Origin: an uncultured Nocardioides sp.
GTDB lineage: Bacteria > Actinomycetota > Actinomycetes > Propionibacteriales > Nocardioidaceae
Reading direction: 5' to 3'
NCBI RefSeq assembly: GCF_946885725.1
Contig: NZ_CAMPGZ010000004.1
Coordinates: 1 to 50,166, forward strand
Length of the DNA: 50,166 nt
Shown here: positions 42,976 to 50,166 of the stretch, one piece after another
How the letters are laid out: each line of letters opens with the position of its first letter
How positions within the stretch are numbered: position 1 is the first letter of the stretch
Made by a program: the position numbers and the translations under genes
The notes under the pieces: generated by a model
Databases searched by the model: none
What the model saw: the letters and a program-made list of their open reading frames with translations, nothing else
What the model was told of the DNA's origin: nothing

Positions 42976-44121
42976 GTGTCTTCAACTCGCCATGCCGAGG
43001 TAGCCGGCGGCGGTCTGGCCGGCCTGACCGTGGCGACGGCCCTGGCCCAGCACGGTTGGTCGGTACGCCTGCACGAGCGCGGGAGCCAGCTGCGCGAGAT
43101 CGGCGCCGGGATCTTCCTCTGGGAGAACGCCCTGCGCGTGCTGGAGCAGCTCGGCGCCTACGAGGAGGCCGCCGGACTCGGCGACCTGATCAACAGCTGG
43201 CGCCTGTTCGACGAGCGCGGCCGCCCGATCCAGAACGACTGGATGAAGGACGGGTCCACGCGACTCATCACCGTCAAGCGCACCGAGCTGCACCAGGCCC
43301 TCGCCAACGCCGCTCGCCGAGCCGGCGTCAAGATCGTGACCGGCTCGCAGGTCAGCGGCGCCACTCCCGACGGGCGGCTGCTCCTCGAGACGGGCGAGTC
43401 ACTGCCGGCTGACCTGATCGTCGGCGCCGACGGCGTTTACTCCGCGGTTCGCCGCGCACTCGGCCTCGATCTCGTCGTGCGCGACCTGGAGGACGGTTGC
43501 ATGCGGCACCTCGTGCCGCGGCGCCCGGACGACGTCGCCAACGAGGCGCTGGAGTACTGGAACGGTGGCCGCCGCGTCGGCATCGTTCCCGTCACCCCGG
43601 AGGAGGTGTACATCTACACCTGCTGCCCGGCCAAGGACCTCGAGGGTCGTGAGCAGCCGTTCAACCACAAGTCGTGGGGCGACTCCTTCCCCGACGTACG
43701 CCACTACCTCGAGCGCATCCCGGACCAGTCCCGGTGGGCTGCCTTCCACGACGTGCGCACCCACAGCTGGGTGAACGGCCGCGGCGCCATCGTGGGCGAC
43801 TCCGCCACCGCGATGGCCCCCAACCTCGGCCAGGCCGCGTGCGTCGCCATGGTGAACGGCTTCTCCCTGGCCACCGTCCTCGACCAGCACGACGACGTAC
43901 CCACCGGACTGCGCGCCTGGGAGCAACGTCAGCGCGGCGTCTCTGACGCCACCCAGAAGTACTCCCGCCTCTACGGCAAGGTCGGCACCCGCTGGCCCCG
44001 CCCGCTGACCGACGTGCGGTCCGCCCTGGTCTGGATTGCCGGGCGATCCGAGAGCTGGCAGCACCGTGTCAACGTCGCGGCGCACTCGGGCGCGGACCTC
44101 GTCACCCCCCCGAACTCGTGA
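42976..44121 (+). CDS. FAD-dependent aromatic monooxygenase (PHBH/salicylate hydroxylase fold)
   Basis: 381-aa class A flavin monooxygenase, hydroxylating an aromatic ring with NAD(P)H and O2. The FAD ADP-binding motif is AGGGLAGLTVATALAQHGWS with the Glu of RLHERGS. The DG motif is LIVGADGVYSAVR, and the second FAD motif is AIVGDSATAMAPNLGQAA. Length matches 6-hydroxynicotinate and salicylate hydroxylases, but the substrate cannot be assigned. The GTG at 42976 has AGGAGG 4 nt upstream; a GTG at 42934 has none. It is the first gene of an operon with an ABC importer and an aldehyde dehydrogenase. Confidence 0.88.
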   Translation: MSSTRHAEVAGGGLAGLTVATALAQHGWSVRLHERGSQLREIGAGIFLWENALRVLEQLGAYEEAAGLGDLINSWRLFDERGRPIQNDWMKDGSTRLITVKRTELHQALANAARRAGVKIVTGSQVSGATPDGRLLLETGESLPADLIVGADGVYSAVRRALGLDLVVRDLEDGCMRHLVPRRPDDVANEALEYWNGGRRVGIVPVTPEEVYIYTCCPAKDLEGREQPFNHKSWGDSFPDVRHYLERIPDQSRWAAFHDVRTHSWVNGRGAIVGDSATAMAPNLGQAACVAMVNGFSLATVLDQHDDVPTGLRAWEQRQRGVSDATQKYSRLYGKVGTRWPRPLTDVRSALVWIAGRSESWQHRVNVAAHSGADLVTPPNS

Positions 44122-44132
44122 AGGAGCAACCC

Positions 44133-45344
44133 ATGAACGGCAACACCTTGCGGGGGATCGCCGCGCTCGCCCTGTCGGCGCTCGCGCTCACCGCCTGCAG
44201 CACGGACGCCGGCCGCAGCAGCGCCGCGGCGGAGTTCGACGCCAGCAAGCCGATCCAGGGCGCCGACCAAGGCAAGTACGACGCAACCCCTGACGAGATC
44301 CGCGAAGGACTGAAGGCCGACCCATGGTGGGCACCGTCGCTCTTCGTCGACTGCGCCGACACCGAGGACGCCGCGTGCGAGGGCAAGGCGGTCGAGGGCG
44401 TGTACAACGCCATCCCCAGCGACCTGGCGACCGAGGACTGGCGAATCTGCGCCGTGGTGCCTCACCTGAGTGACGCCTACTGGGTCGCGGTCAACTACGG
44501 CATGGTCGAGGAGGCCCGTCGGCTGGGCGTCAACCTCGACTTCTACGAGGCCGGTGGCTACACCGAGCTGTCCACGCAGATCAGCCAGATCGACGACTGC
44601 GTCGCCGGCGGCGCCGACGCGGTGGTCATCGGCGCCATCAGCGCAGACGGCCTCAACGCCAAGGTCGACCAGCTCATCGCGCAAGACATCGTGGTCATCG
44701 ACGCCCTCAACGGCATCGCCAACAAGGACGTGAGCGCCCGCTCCGTCCTCAGCTGGCGTCGCATCGGCACGACGGTCGGCGAGTACCTTGCGAACAACAC
44801 CAGCGGCGAGAACGTCGCTTGGTTCCCTGGACCTCCCGGAGCCGGCTGGGCCGAGGACGCCAATGACGGCTTGGCCGACGCGGTCCAGGGTGCTGACGCG
44901 AACGTCGTCGAGACGAAGTACGGCGACACCGACAAGGACACGCAGCTGCGCCTGATCGAGGACACGCTGCAGGCCAACGCCGGCGTCTCGGTCATCGCCG
45001 GGAACGCTGTCGGTGCCGACGCCGCAGCGGCCGCGGGTCTGGGTAACCGAGCCAAGATCATCGGAAGCTACATGACGCCGGAGACGCTGGCGAACATCGA
45101 GAAGGGGAAGGTCGCCTGCGCCGCCACGGACCAGCCGGCGACCCAGGCGCGAGTGGCGATCGACATGACGGTCCGTCTTCTCCAAGGCATTCCGCTCGAT
45201 GAAGAGAAGCAACGTGCCTACCCCGCGCCGTACCTGGTGTGCGGCGACGAGGCCGAAGGTGCTCAGCCCGTCAGCGAGTTCGTTCCCGAAACGACGTTCG
45301 CTCCGGACGACTGGAAGCCGGTCTTCACGGTCAAGGCCGGCTGA
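44133..45344 (+). CDS. Sugar-type ABC transporter substrate-binding lipoprotein (TorT/RbsB-like)
   Basis: 403-aa periplasmic-binding-protein type 1 family member. The lipobox ALTAC puts the lipidated Cys at about residue 22. The binding fold begins at WRICAVVPHLSDAYWVAVNY, with the family-like QISQIDDCVAGGADAVVIGA. A ~70-residue N-terminal segment before it contains extra Cys and Trp and is unusual for sugar binders; it recalls TorT-like proteins. ATG at 44133 has AAGGAG upstream. With the RbsA-like ATPase and the permease it forms a complete importer. Given the monooxygenase and dehydrogenase neighbours, the ligand may not be a sugar. Confidence 0.88.
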   Translation: MNGNTLRGIAALALSALALTACSTDAGRSSAAAEFDASKPIQGADQGKYDATPDEIREGLKADPWWAPSLFVDCADTEDAACEGKAVEGVYNAIPSDLATEDWRICAVVPHLSDAYWVAVNYGMVEEARRLGVNLDFYEAGGYTELSTQISQIDDCVAGGADAVVIGAISADGLNAKVDQLIAQDIVVIDALNGIANKDVSARSVLSWRRIGTTVGEYLANNTSGENVAWFPGPPGAGWAEDANDGLADAVQGADANVVETKYGDTDKDTQLRLIEDTLQANAGVSVIAGNAVGADAAAAAGLGNRAKIIGSYMTPETLANIEKGKVACAATDQPATQARVAIDMTVRLLQGIPLDEEKQRAYPAPYLVCGDEAEGAQPVSEFVPETTFAPDDWKPVFTVKAG

Positions 45345-45368
45345 GAGTCAGACGCCAAGGAAGAAGTC

Positions 45369-46919
45369 ATGGTCACACCAGAGGTCGCGCCGCTCCTCGA
45401 GGCACAGCGGCTGTCCAAGAGCTACGGCGGCACGCGTGCCCTGAGCGAAGTCTCCTTCGACCTCAACCGTGGCGAGATCCACGCGCTGCTGGGGGAGAAC
45501 GGTGCGGGCAAGTCCACCCTCATCAAGATCATCTCCGGATCCGTCCGCGCTGATGAGGGAACAGTTCGGCTCGACGGGCGCGAGCTGCTCGGACTCACCC
45601 CCACCAGCGCCCTTGCCTCGGGCATCGGCACCGTGCACCAGGAGCTCAGCCTGATCCCACAGCTCAGCGTGGTGGACAACATCCACCTGGGACAGGAGCG
45701 GCTGCGCGGCGGTCGCCTCCTCAACAAGGCGGCCATGCTCCGGGAGGCCCGGGAAGCGCTCGAACGGGTGCGGCTGCGGATCGACCCGCGACGCAAGGTG
45801 GCCGGTCTGTCCCGCGCGGAGATGCAGCTGATCGAGATCGCGCGGGTGCTCTACCACCAGTCGCCTGTCCTGATCCTCGACGAGCCCACGGCGTCCCTGA
45901 GCCACGGCGAGGCCGACGACCTGTTCAGAATCCTGGTCGAGCTGCGGGCGCAGGGCATCGGCATCGTCTACATCTCGCACCGGCTCGCTGAGATCCGGTC
46001 CCTGGCCGACAGGGTGACCGTGCTCCGTGACGGTGAGAAGGTCGACACGCTGGCGTTGGCCGATGTGTCCGACCAGCGCTTGGTGGAGCTGATGGCGGGG
46101 CGCAGTCTCGACAAGCTGTTCCCACACATCGAGGCCCGGCCCGGCGCTGTCCGCCTCCGGATCGAGGGCGCGACGAGCCACGGCCTGCAGGATGCGAGCA
46201 TCGAGCTCAGGGCGGGCGAGATCGTCGGCGTAGCGGGCTTGGTGGGCGGGGGAAAGTCCGAGCTCGGGCGGGCCTGCTTCGGGCTGGAGAGGCTCGAGAA
46301 GGGGCACGTCGAGATCGACGGGACCCGGCTGAGGAGGCCCAGTCCCCGCGCTGCCATGGCGCAGGGGCTCATGTACTACCCGCCGGACCGCAAGACCGAA
46401 GGTCTCGTGCCGACGGCGACGCTCGCCGAGTCACTCTCGCTCGGCCCGGTCGTCACCGGCGCGGTCACGCGGCGCGGCATCGTCAGCAGACGCAAGGTCG
46501 CGCAGTACAACGCTCAGGCGGTGCAGGCCCTTCGGATCAAGCCCGCGAACCAGAAGCTGGGGATCCGCTGGTTCTCCGGCGGCAACCAGCAGAAGGCTCT
46601 CCTCGGGCGATCGTTCGCCGCGGACTTCGGGGTCCACGTCTTCGACGAGCCGACAGTCGGCATCGACATCGGGGCCAAGGTCGACGTCTACGAGCACATG
46701 AAGAACCTGGTCGACGCCGGCAAGGCCGTCCTGCTGATCTCCTCCGACACCGAAGAGCTGTTGGGGGTGGCGCATCGCATCTACGTGGTGCGCGAGGGAC
46801 GCATCGTCGCCGACCTGCGCGGCGATGACCGCACGGAATCCAACGTCGTGAACGCATTTTTCGGAACGAGCCGGCCAGAGCCGGCCGCAGGAGGTGGCTA
46901 CGTTGACCGCTCAGCCTGA
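45369..46919 (+). CDS. Sugar-type ABC transporter, double ATP-binding protein (RbsA/MglA-like)
   Basis: 516-aa protein with two nucleotide-binding domains. The first has Walker A GENGAGKST, a degenerate signature GLSRAEMQLIEIARVL, Walker B LILDEPTASL and the switch His in YISHRLAEI. The second has a degenerate Walker A, GLVGGGKSE, but a normal signature, FSGGNQQKALLGR, and Walker B VFDEPTVGID. This asymmetry is normal for the family. ATG at 45369, 24 bp after the binding-protein stop. It overlaps the permease gene. Confidence 0.92.
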   Translation: MVTPEVAPLLEAQRLSKSYGGTRALSEVSFDLNRGEIHALLGENGAGKSTLIKIISGSVRADEGTVRLDGRELLGLTPTSALASGIGTVHQELSLIPQLSVVDNIHLGQERLRGGRLLNKAAMLREAREALERVRLRIDPRRKVAGLSRAEMQLIEIARVLYHQSPVLILDEPTASLSHGEADDLFRILVELRAQGIGIVYISHRLAEIRSLADRVTVLRDGEKVDTLALADVSDQRLVELMAGRSLDKLFPHIEARPGAVRLRIEGATSHGLQDASIELRAGEIVGVAGLVGGGKSELGRACFGLERLEKGHVEIDGTRLRRPSPRAAMAQGLMYYPPDRKTEGLVPTATLAESLSLGPVVTGAVTRRGIVSRRKVAQYNAQAVQALRIKPANQKLGIRWFSGGNQQKALLGRSFAADFGVHVFDEPTVGIDIGAKVDVYEHMKNLVDAGKAVLLISSDTEELLGVAHRIYVVREGRIVADLRGDDRTESNVVNAFFGTSRPEPAAGGGYVDRSA

Positions 46920-47937
46920 CATGGTCGCCCAGCAGGAGGCAGCGGCCCCGGTCGCCGCGTCGAAGGGGGATGACGTGTCCCGATCTCGCGCGACCGAAGG
47001 TGCGTTGAAGGTCGGCCTCCTTCCCGTGCTCCTGGTCGCGGCGGTCGTACTCTTCGCGGTCCTCGAGCCGCGTTTCCTCTCGGGTGACAACGGCATCAAC
47101 CTGTCCCGGCAGCTCTCATTCCTGCTGCTCCTCGCCATGGCTCAGATGCTGGTCCTGCTGACCGCGGAGATCGACATGTCTCTGGCGTCGAACATCGCCC
47201 TCACCAGCGTGGTGTCAGCGACGGTGATGACGAAGGTCGGCGACGGTACGTCGGCCGTCCTGGCCGGCGTACTGGCGGGTCTGGCCACGGGGCTCTTGAT
47301 CGGGCTCCTCAACGGGCTGGTGACGTCGATCTTCAACGTGCCGTCGTTCATCGTGACGATCGCGACCGCGTCGCTGGCGTTCGGCTCCGCCCTGCTGCTG
47401 TCGGACGGAAGTCCGATCAGCGGCCTCCCCGAGAGCTTCACCACCAACCTCGGGTACTCCTCGATCGGACCGGTCCCGGTCTCCTTCGTGATCGCCCTCG
47501 TCTTCCTCGGTGCGCTCTACGTGCTCCTGTACTGGACGAGGCTCGGCCGCTACATCTACTCCGTCGGCGGCAGCCAGAACGCCTCGCGCCTCCTCGGGGT
47601 CCCGGTCGCGCGGACCAAGACCATCGCGTTCGTGCTGGCTGGTGGGCTCGCCGCTGTGGCGGGCCTGCTGCTCACGGCGCGCGTGGCTTCGGGTGAGCCG
47701 AACCTCGGCTCGGAGTACCTCATCATGTCGATCGCGGCTGCGGTGCTGGGCGGCACCTCGTTCTTCGGCGGCGAGGGTCGACTGGGCTTCGTCGGGATCG
47801 GCGCACTGTTCCTGGTCGTGCTGTCCAACGGGATGAACCTGATCCGCATCTCCAGCTACACCCAGGAGCTCGTGATCGGCCTCCTGCTCATCCTGGCCGT
47901 CGTCCTCGACCGCTGGCAGGCGAGGACTGCCCGGTGA
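46903..47937 (+). CDS. Sugar-type ABC transporter permease (RbsC-like)
   Basis: 344-aa inner-membrane permease of the BPD_transp_2 family, with about eight to ten hydrophobic helices. Family signatures are LTAEIDMSLASNIALTSVVS, GLLNGLVTSIFNVPSFIVTI and LGGTSFFGGEGRLGFVGIGA. A TTG at 46903 is chosen because AGGAGG (46889-46894) lies 8 nt upstream. The GTG at 46894 overlaps that site, and an ATG at 46921 is further downstream. It acts as a homodimer in the importer. The GTG of the dehydrogenase overlaps its stop. Confidence 0.9.
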   Translation: MTAQPDMVAQQEAAAPVAASKGDDVSRSRATEGALKVGLLPVLLVAAVVLFAVLEPRFLSGDNGINLSRQLSFLLLLAMAQMLVLLTAEIDMSLASNIALTSVVSATVMTKVGDGTSAVLAGVLAGLATGLLIGLLNGLVTSIFNVPSFIVTIATASLAFGSALLLSDGSPISGLPESFTTNLGYSSIGPVPVSFVIALVFLGALYVLLYWTRLGRYIYSVGGSQNASRLLGVPVARTKTIAFVLAGGLAAVAGLLLTARVASGEPNLGSEYLIMSIAAAVLGGTSFFGGEGRLGFVGIGALFLVVLSNGMNLIRISSYTQELVIGLLLILAVVLDRWQARTAR

Positions 47938-49451
47938 CCCTCCAAGAGGCCGGCGAGGGCGTCGCGGCGACTGAATCCGGCGGAGTCCCTCGCTCGCCTG
48001 TCCGGGTCGGGATGGATCCGGCGCAAGGCGTGTGGATCGGCGGTCGCGGCCACAGCGCCAGCGACGGGCGTGAGATCAGCGTCCTCGATCCAGCAACCGG
48101 TGAGGTGATCGCCAGGGTCGCAGACGGTGGTGTTTGCGAGGCGGTAGCGGCGGTCGAAGCGGCTTCGTCCGCGTTCGACTCGTGGTCGGCGACCACGCCC
48201 CGGCAGCGCTCGTCGATCCTGATGGCTGCCTTCCAGGCGATGCTCGCCGACGCCGACCGGCTCGCCGCACTGATCGTGCGGGAGAACGGCAAGGCGCTGA
48301 CGGATGCGAAGGCCGAACTGGCGTACGCCGCCGAGTTCCTGCGCTGGTATGCCGAGGAGTGTGTCCGCGGTGACGGGGAGTACGCCGAGTCCCCGGCTGG
48401 TGGCACCCGGACGATCGTGACCCGCCGGCCCGTGGGTGTCGCGGCGATGGTGACGCCGTGGAACTTTCCCGCGGCGATGGTCACCCGGAAGCTCGCCCCG
48501 GCACTCGCCGCCGGCTGCACCGTGGTGCTCAAGCCCGCGGAGGAGACCCCGCTCACGGCCCTTGCCATTGCCGCGATCCTGCATGACGCGGGCGTCCCTG
48601 ACGGGGTGGTGAACGTGGTGCCGTCCTCGGACGCCCCGGGGGTGGTCTCGACGTGGCTGGAGAGCCGGGACGTGCGGGCGGTCTCGTTCACCGGTTCCAC
48701 CCAGGTCGGCCGCAAGCTCCTCGAGCAAGCGGCTCAGCGGGTGATCAACCCCTCGATGGAGCTCGGTGGCAACGCGCCGTTCGTGGTGTTCGACGATGCC
48801 GACATCGATGCGGCGGTCGCGGGCGCGATGATCGCGAAGTTCCGCAACGGTGGCCAGGCCTGCACCGCGGCCAACCGGTTCTATGTGCACGCCGACGTGC
48901 TCGAGGAGTTCACGTTCAAGTTCGGCGCCGCGGTGGCACGTCTTCGGGTCGGTCACGGGCTCGCCCCCGGCACCGATGTCGGCCCGCTGATTGCGCGGAA
49001 GGCACTGGCCGGCGTGTCGGAGCTGGTTGCTCGGGCGGTCGAGGCCGGCGCGCGGATCACGCACCAGGCCGCCGTGCCGGGCGGGCTCGACGGCTACTTC
49101 TACCCGCCCACCGTGCTGCGGGACGTCGATGAGACCTCTCCGCTGGTTCAACAGGAGATCTTCGGACCCGTGGCCGCGATCATCGCCTGGGACGACCAGG
49201 ACGACTTGCTGCGCCAGGTCAACGACACCGAGTTCGGCCTCGCGTCGTACGTGTACTCCGGCGACCTGAAGCGCGCCCTCAAGTTCGCCGAGCGGCTCGA
49301 GGCCGGGATGGTGGGCGTCAACCGTGGCATCGTGTCCGACCCAGCCGCGCCGTTCGGGGGCATGAAGCAGAGCGGTCTGGGTCGCGAGGGGGCACGGGCC
49401 GGTCTCCACGAGTTCCAGGAGGTCCAGTACTTCAGTGTGGACTGGAGCTGA
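47934..49451 (+). CDS. Aldehyde dehydrogenase (succinate-semialdehyde dehydrogenase-like)
   Basis: 505-aa NAD(P)-dependent aldehyde dehydrogenase. The nucleotide-binding region is VTPWNFPAAMVTRKLAPALA with the Lys of VLKPAEETP. The catalytic Glu lies in MELGGNAPFVV and the catalytic Cys in NGGQACTAANRF. Closest by eye to GabD-type enzymes, but these accept varied aldehydes. The GTG start overlaps the permease stop, making it the last gene of the monooxygenase-ABC-dehydrogenase operon; it probably oxidises an aldehyde intermediate of that pathway. Confidence 0.9.
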   Translation: MTLQEAGEGVAATESGGVPRSPVRVGMDPAQGVWIGGRGHSASDGREISVLDPATGEVIARVADGGVCEAVAAVEAASSAFDSWSATTPRQRSSILMAAFQAMLADADRLAALIVRENGKALTDAKAELAYAAEFLRWYAEECVRGDGEYAESPAGGTRTIVTRRPVGVAAMVTPWNFPAAMVTRKLAPALAAGCTVVLKPAEETPLTALAIAAILHDAGVPDGVVNVVPSSDAPGVVSTWLESRDVRAVSFTGSTQVGRKLLEQAAQRVINPSMELGGNAPFVVFDDADIDAAVAGAMIAKFRNGGQACTAANRFYVHADVLEEFTFKFGAAVARLRVGHGLAPGTDVGPLIARKALAGVSELVARAVEAGARITHQAAVPGGLDGYFYPPTVLRDVDETSPLVQQEIFGPVAAIIAWDDQDDLLRQVNDTEFGLASYVYSGDLKRALKFAERLEAGMVGVNRGIVSDPAAPFGGMKQSGLGREGARAGLHEFQEVQYFSVDWS

Positions 49452-49485
49452 CGCTCGCCTCGCCCGTCCTCCGGGCGAGAGGAGA

Positions 49486-50166
49486 TCAGTCCCGGTCCGC
49501 CCGTCGCCGACGGCTGGTCGCGCTGGACTCGTCCGCGAGTCGAGCGCGGCGCTCCTCCTCGCGCTTGGAGTAGGCCGCCGCGCGGATCGCCCCGTCCGAC
49601 TCCAACCCGGTGCCCAGAGCGCCGCCCACTGTGGCTGCTGACGCGACGAACCACGCGAGCACGAAGAGATCTCCGTAGCCGAGGGCCATACGGAGGTAGC
49701 CACCCATGACGGCGGGGTCGAGCACGAAGAGAGCCCAGGCCAGGTTCACGACGTAGAGCGCGAGGTAGCAGATCAGCGTCCCCGTGGTCAGGGTGATCAG
49801 CGTCGAGGTGTTGTAGAGACGGGACCTGTCCCGAGCCTCGGGAGAGTCGTTGTCCGGGCGATCCCACAGCCTGCCGTCGATCACGATCCAGGCGACGACG
49901 AGCGCAACAGAGGCAACCGTTGCGACCAGAAGGCGCCACCAGGACAAGGAGCCGGCCAGGAGCCAGACCGTGGAGTTGATCGTGGCGATGGCTCCGGTGG
50001 CCAGTGCCGCAACCAGTGCCGACTTGAGGCCGGGCACGAGAAGCCACGGGCGGTTGGCGAGGACCATGCCCTGGAGCAGCCGCCAGCGGCCACTGCGAGC
50101 GGGGAGTGCCACGCGGTGCTCGTCCTGATATTTCGGGTCGGCCATTTGGTCGATGAGCTTGCGGAG
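49486..50166 (-). CDS. Membrane protein of unknown function, 5' end cut by the window
   Basis: At least 227 codons on the minus strand, open to the window edge. An ATG at 50145 could start a 219-aa protein, but seven further codons (LRKLIDQ) continue without a stop and read like the same protein, so the real start is probably outside. Four hydrophobic helices can be drawn: around LKSALVAALATGAIA, LLVATVASVALVVAWIVI, LTTGTLICYLALYVVNLA and YGDLFVLAWFVASAATVGG. The C-terminal tail is Arg/Glu-rich. I recognise the overall pattern from actinobacteria but know no function. Confidence 0.68.
   Translation of the reverse strand, partial: LRKLIDQMADPKYQDEHRVALPARSGRWRLLQGMVLANRPWLLVPGLKSALVAALATGAIATINSTVWLLAGSLSWWRLLVATVASVALVVAWIVIDGRLWDRPDNDSPEARDRSRLYNTSTLITLTTGTLICYLALYVVNLAWALFVLDPAVMGGYLRMALGYGDLFVLAWFVASAATVGGALGTGLESDGAIRAAAYSKREEERRARLADESSATSRRRRADRD

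Noticed and set aside
1..50166. CRISPR array, rRNA, integrated phage or intact insertion sequence
   Set aside because: No regularly spaced direct repeats, no rRNA sequence, and no transposase, integrase or phage structural gene seen.

Overview
The window is GC-rich (about 68-70% by eye) with many GTG starts, short intergenic gaps and 4-bp stop/start overlaps. The gene families (fused KorA, a B12-riboswitch-controlled class Ia ribonucleotide reductase, a reduced nuo operon) point to a high-GC actinomycete, most likely of the Nocardioides/Aeromicrobium type. The genus is an inference. No transposase, integrase, rRNA or CRISPR array is visible.

Layout. 1-3243: the start of a rarD-like permease gene, then korAB (2-oxoacid:ferredoxin oxidoreductase). 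3472-7136: a sulfate ABC-importer operon (sbp-cysT-cysW-cysA). 7137-7500: a non-coding stretch with a 223-bp MITE-like inverted-repeat element and a two-tier hairpin. 7501-10766: an L,D-transpeptidase, then a flavoprotein/cysteine dioxygenase pair. 10852-19939: a ten-gene complex I operon, nuoABCHIJKLMN, without nuoD, E, F or G, followed by a small conserved-looking gene. 19941-25816: a FUSC-type membrane protein, tRNA-Tyr, a YajQ-family protein, and nrdAB behind two candidate NrdR boxes and a cobalamin riboswitch.

25817-36518 looks like a catabolic module: MFS importer, PadR regulator, acyl-CoA ligase, a three-subunit molybdenum hydroxylase with a crotonase gene inside it, and an AraC regulator. 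The enzyme set matches the furoyl-CoA (hmfABCDE) route for 2-furoate, which would yield 2-oxoglutarate. The Fe-S subunit is fused to a CoxG/SRPBCC domain.

36832-40036: an OhrR-like MarR regulator facing a rhodanese across palindromic operators, a small membrane protein and an EamA permease. 40037-49451: a second catabolic module. A tandem Lrp regulator and a YtcJ-like amidohydrolase diverge from an operon of FAD monooxygenase, sugar-type ABC importer and aldehyde dehydrogenase. The promoter between them has a palindrome exactly in the -35/-10 spacer. The window ends inside a membrane-protein gene.

How parts may work together: KorAB reduces ferredoxin, and a complex I without its NADH module could re-oxidise it into the quinone pool. 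The sulfate importer, cysteine dioxygenase and rhodanese are all sulfur-related. The two modules at the right would each bring in an organic acid or nitrogenous aromatic and oxidise it. The substrates are inferred, not shown.
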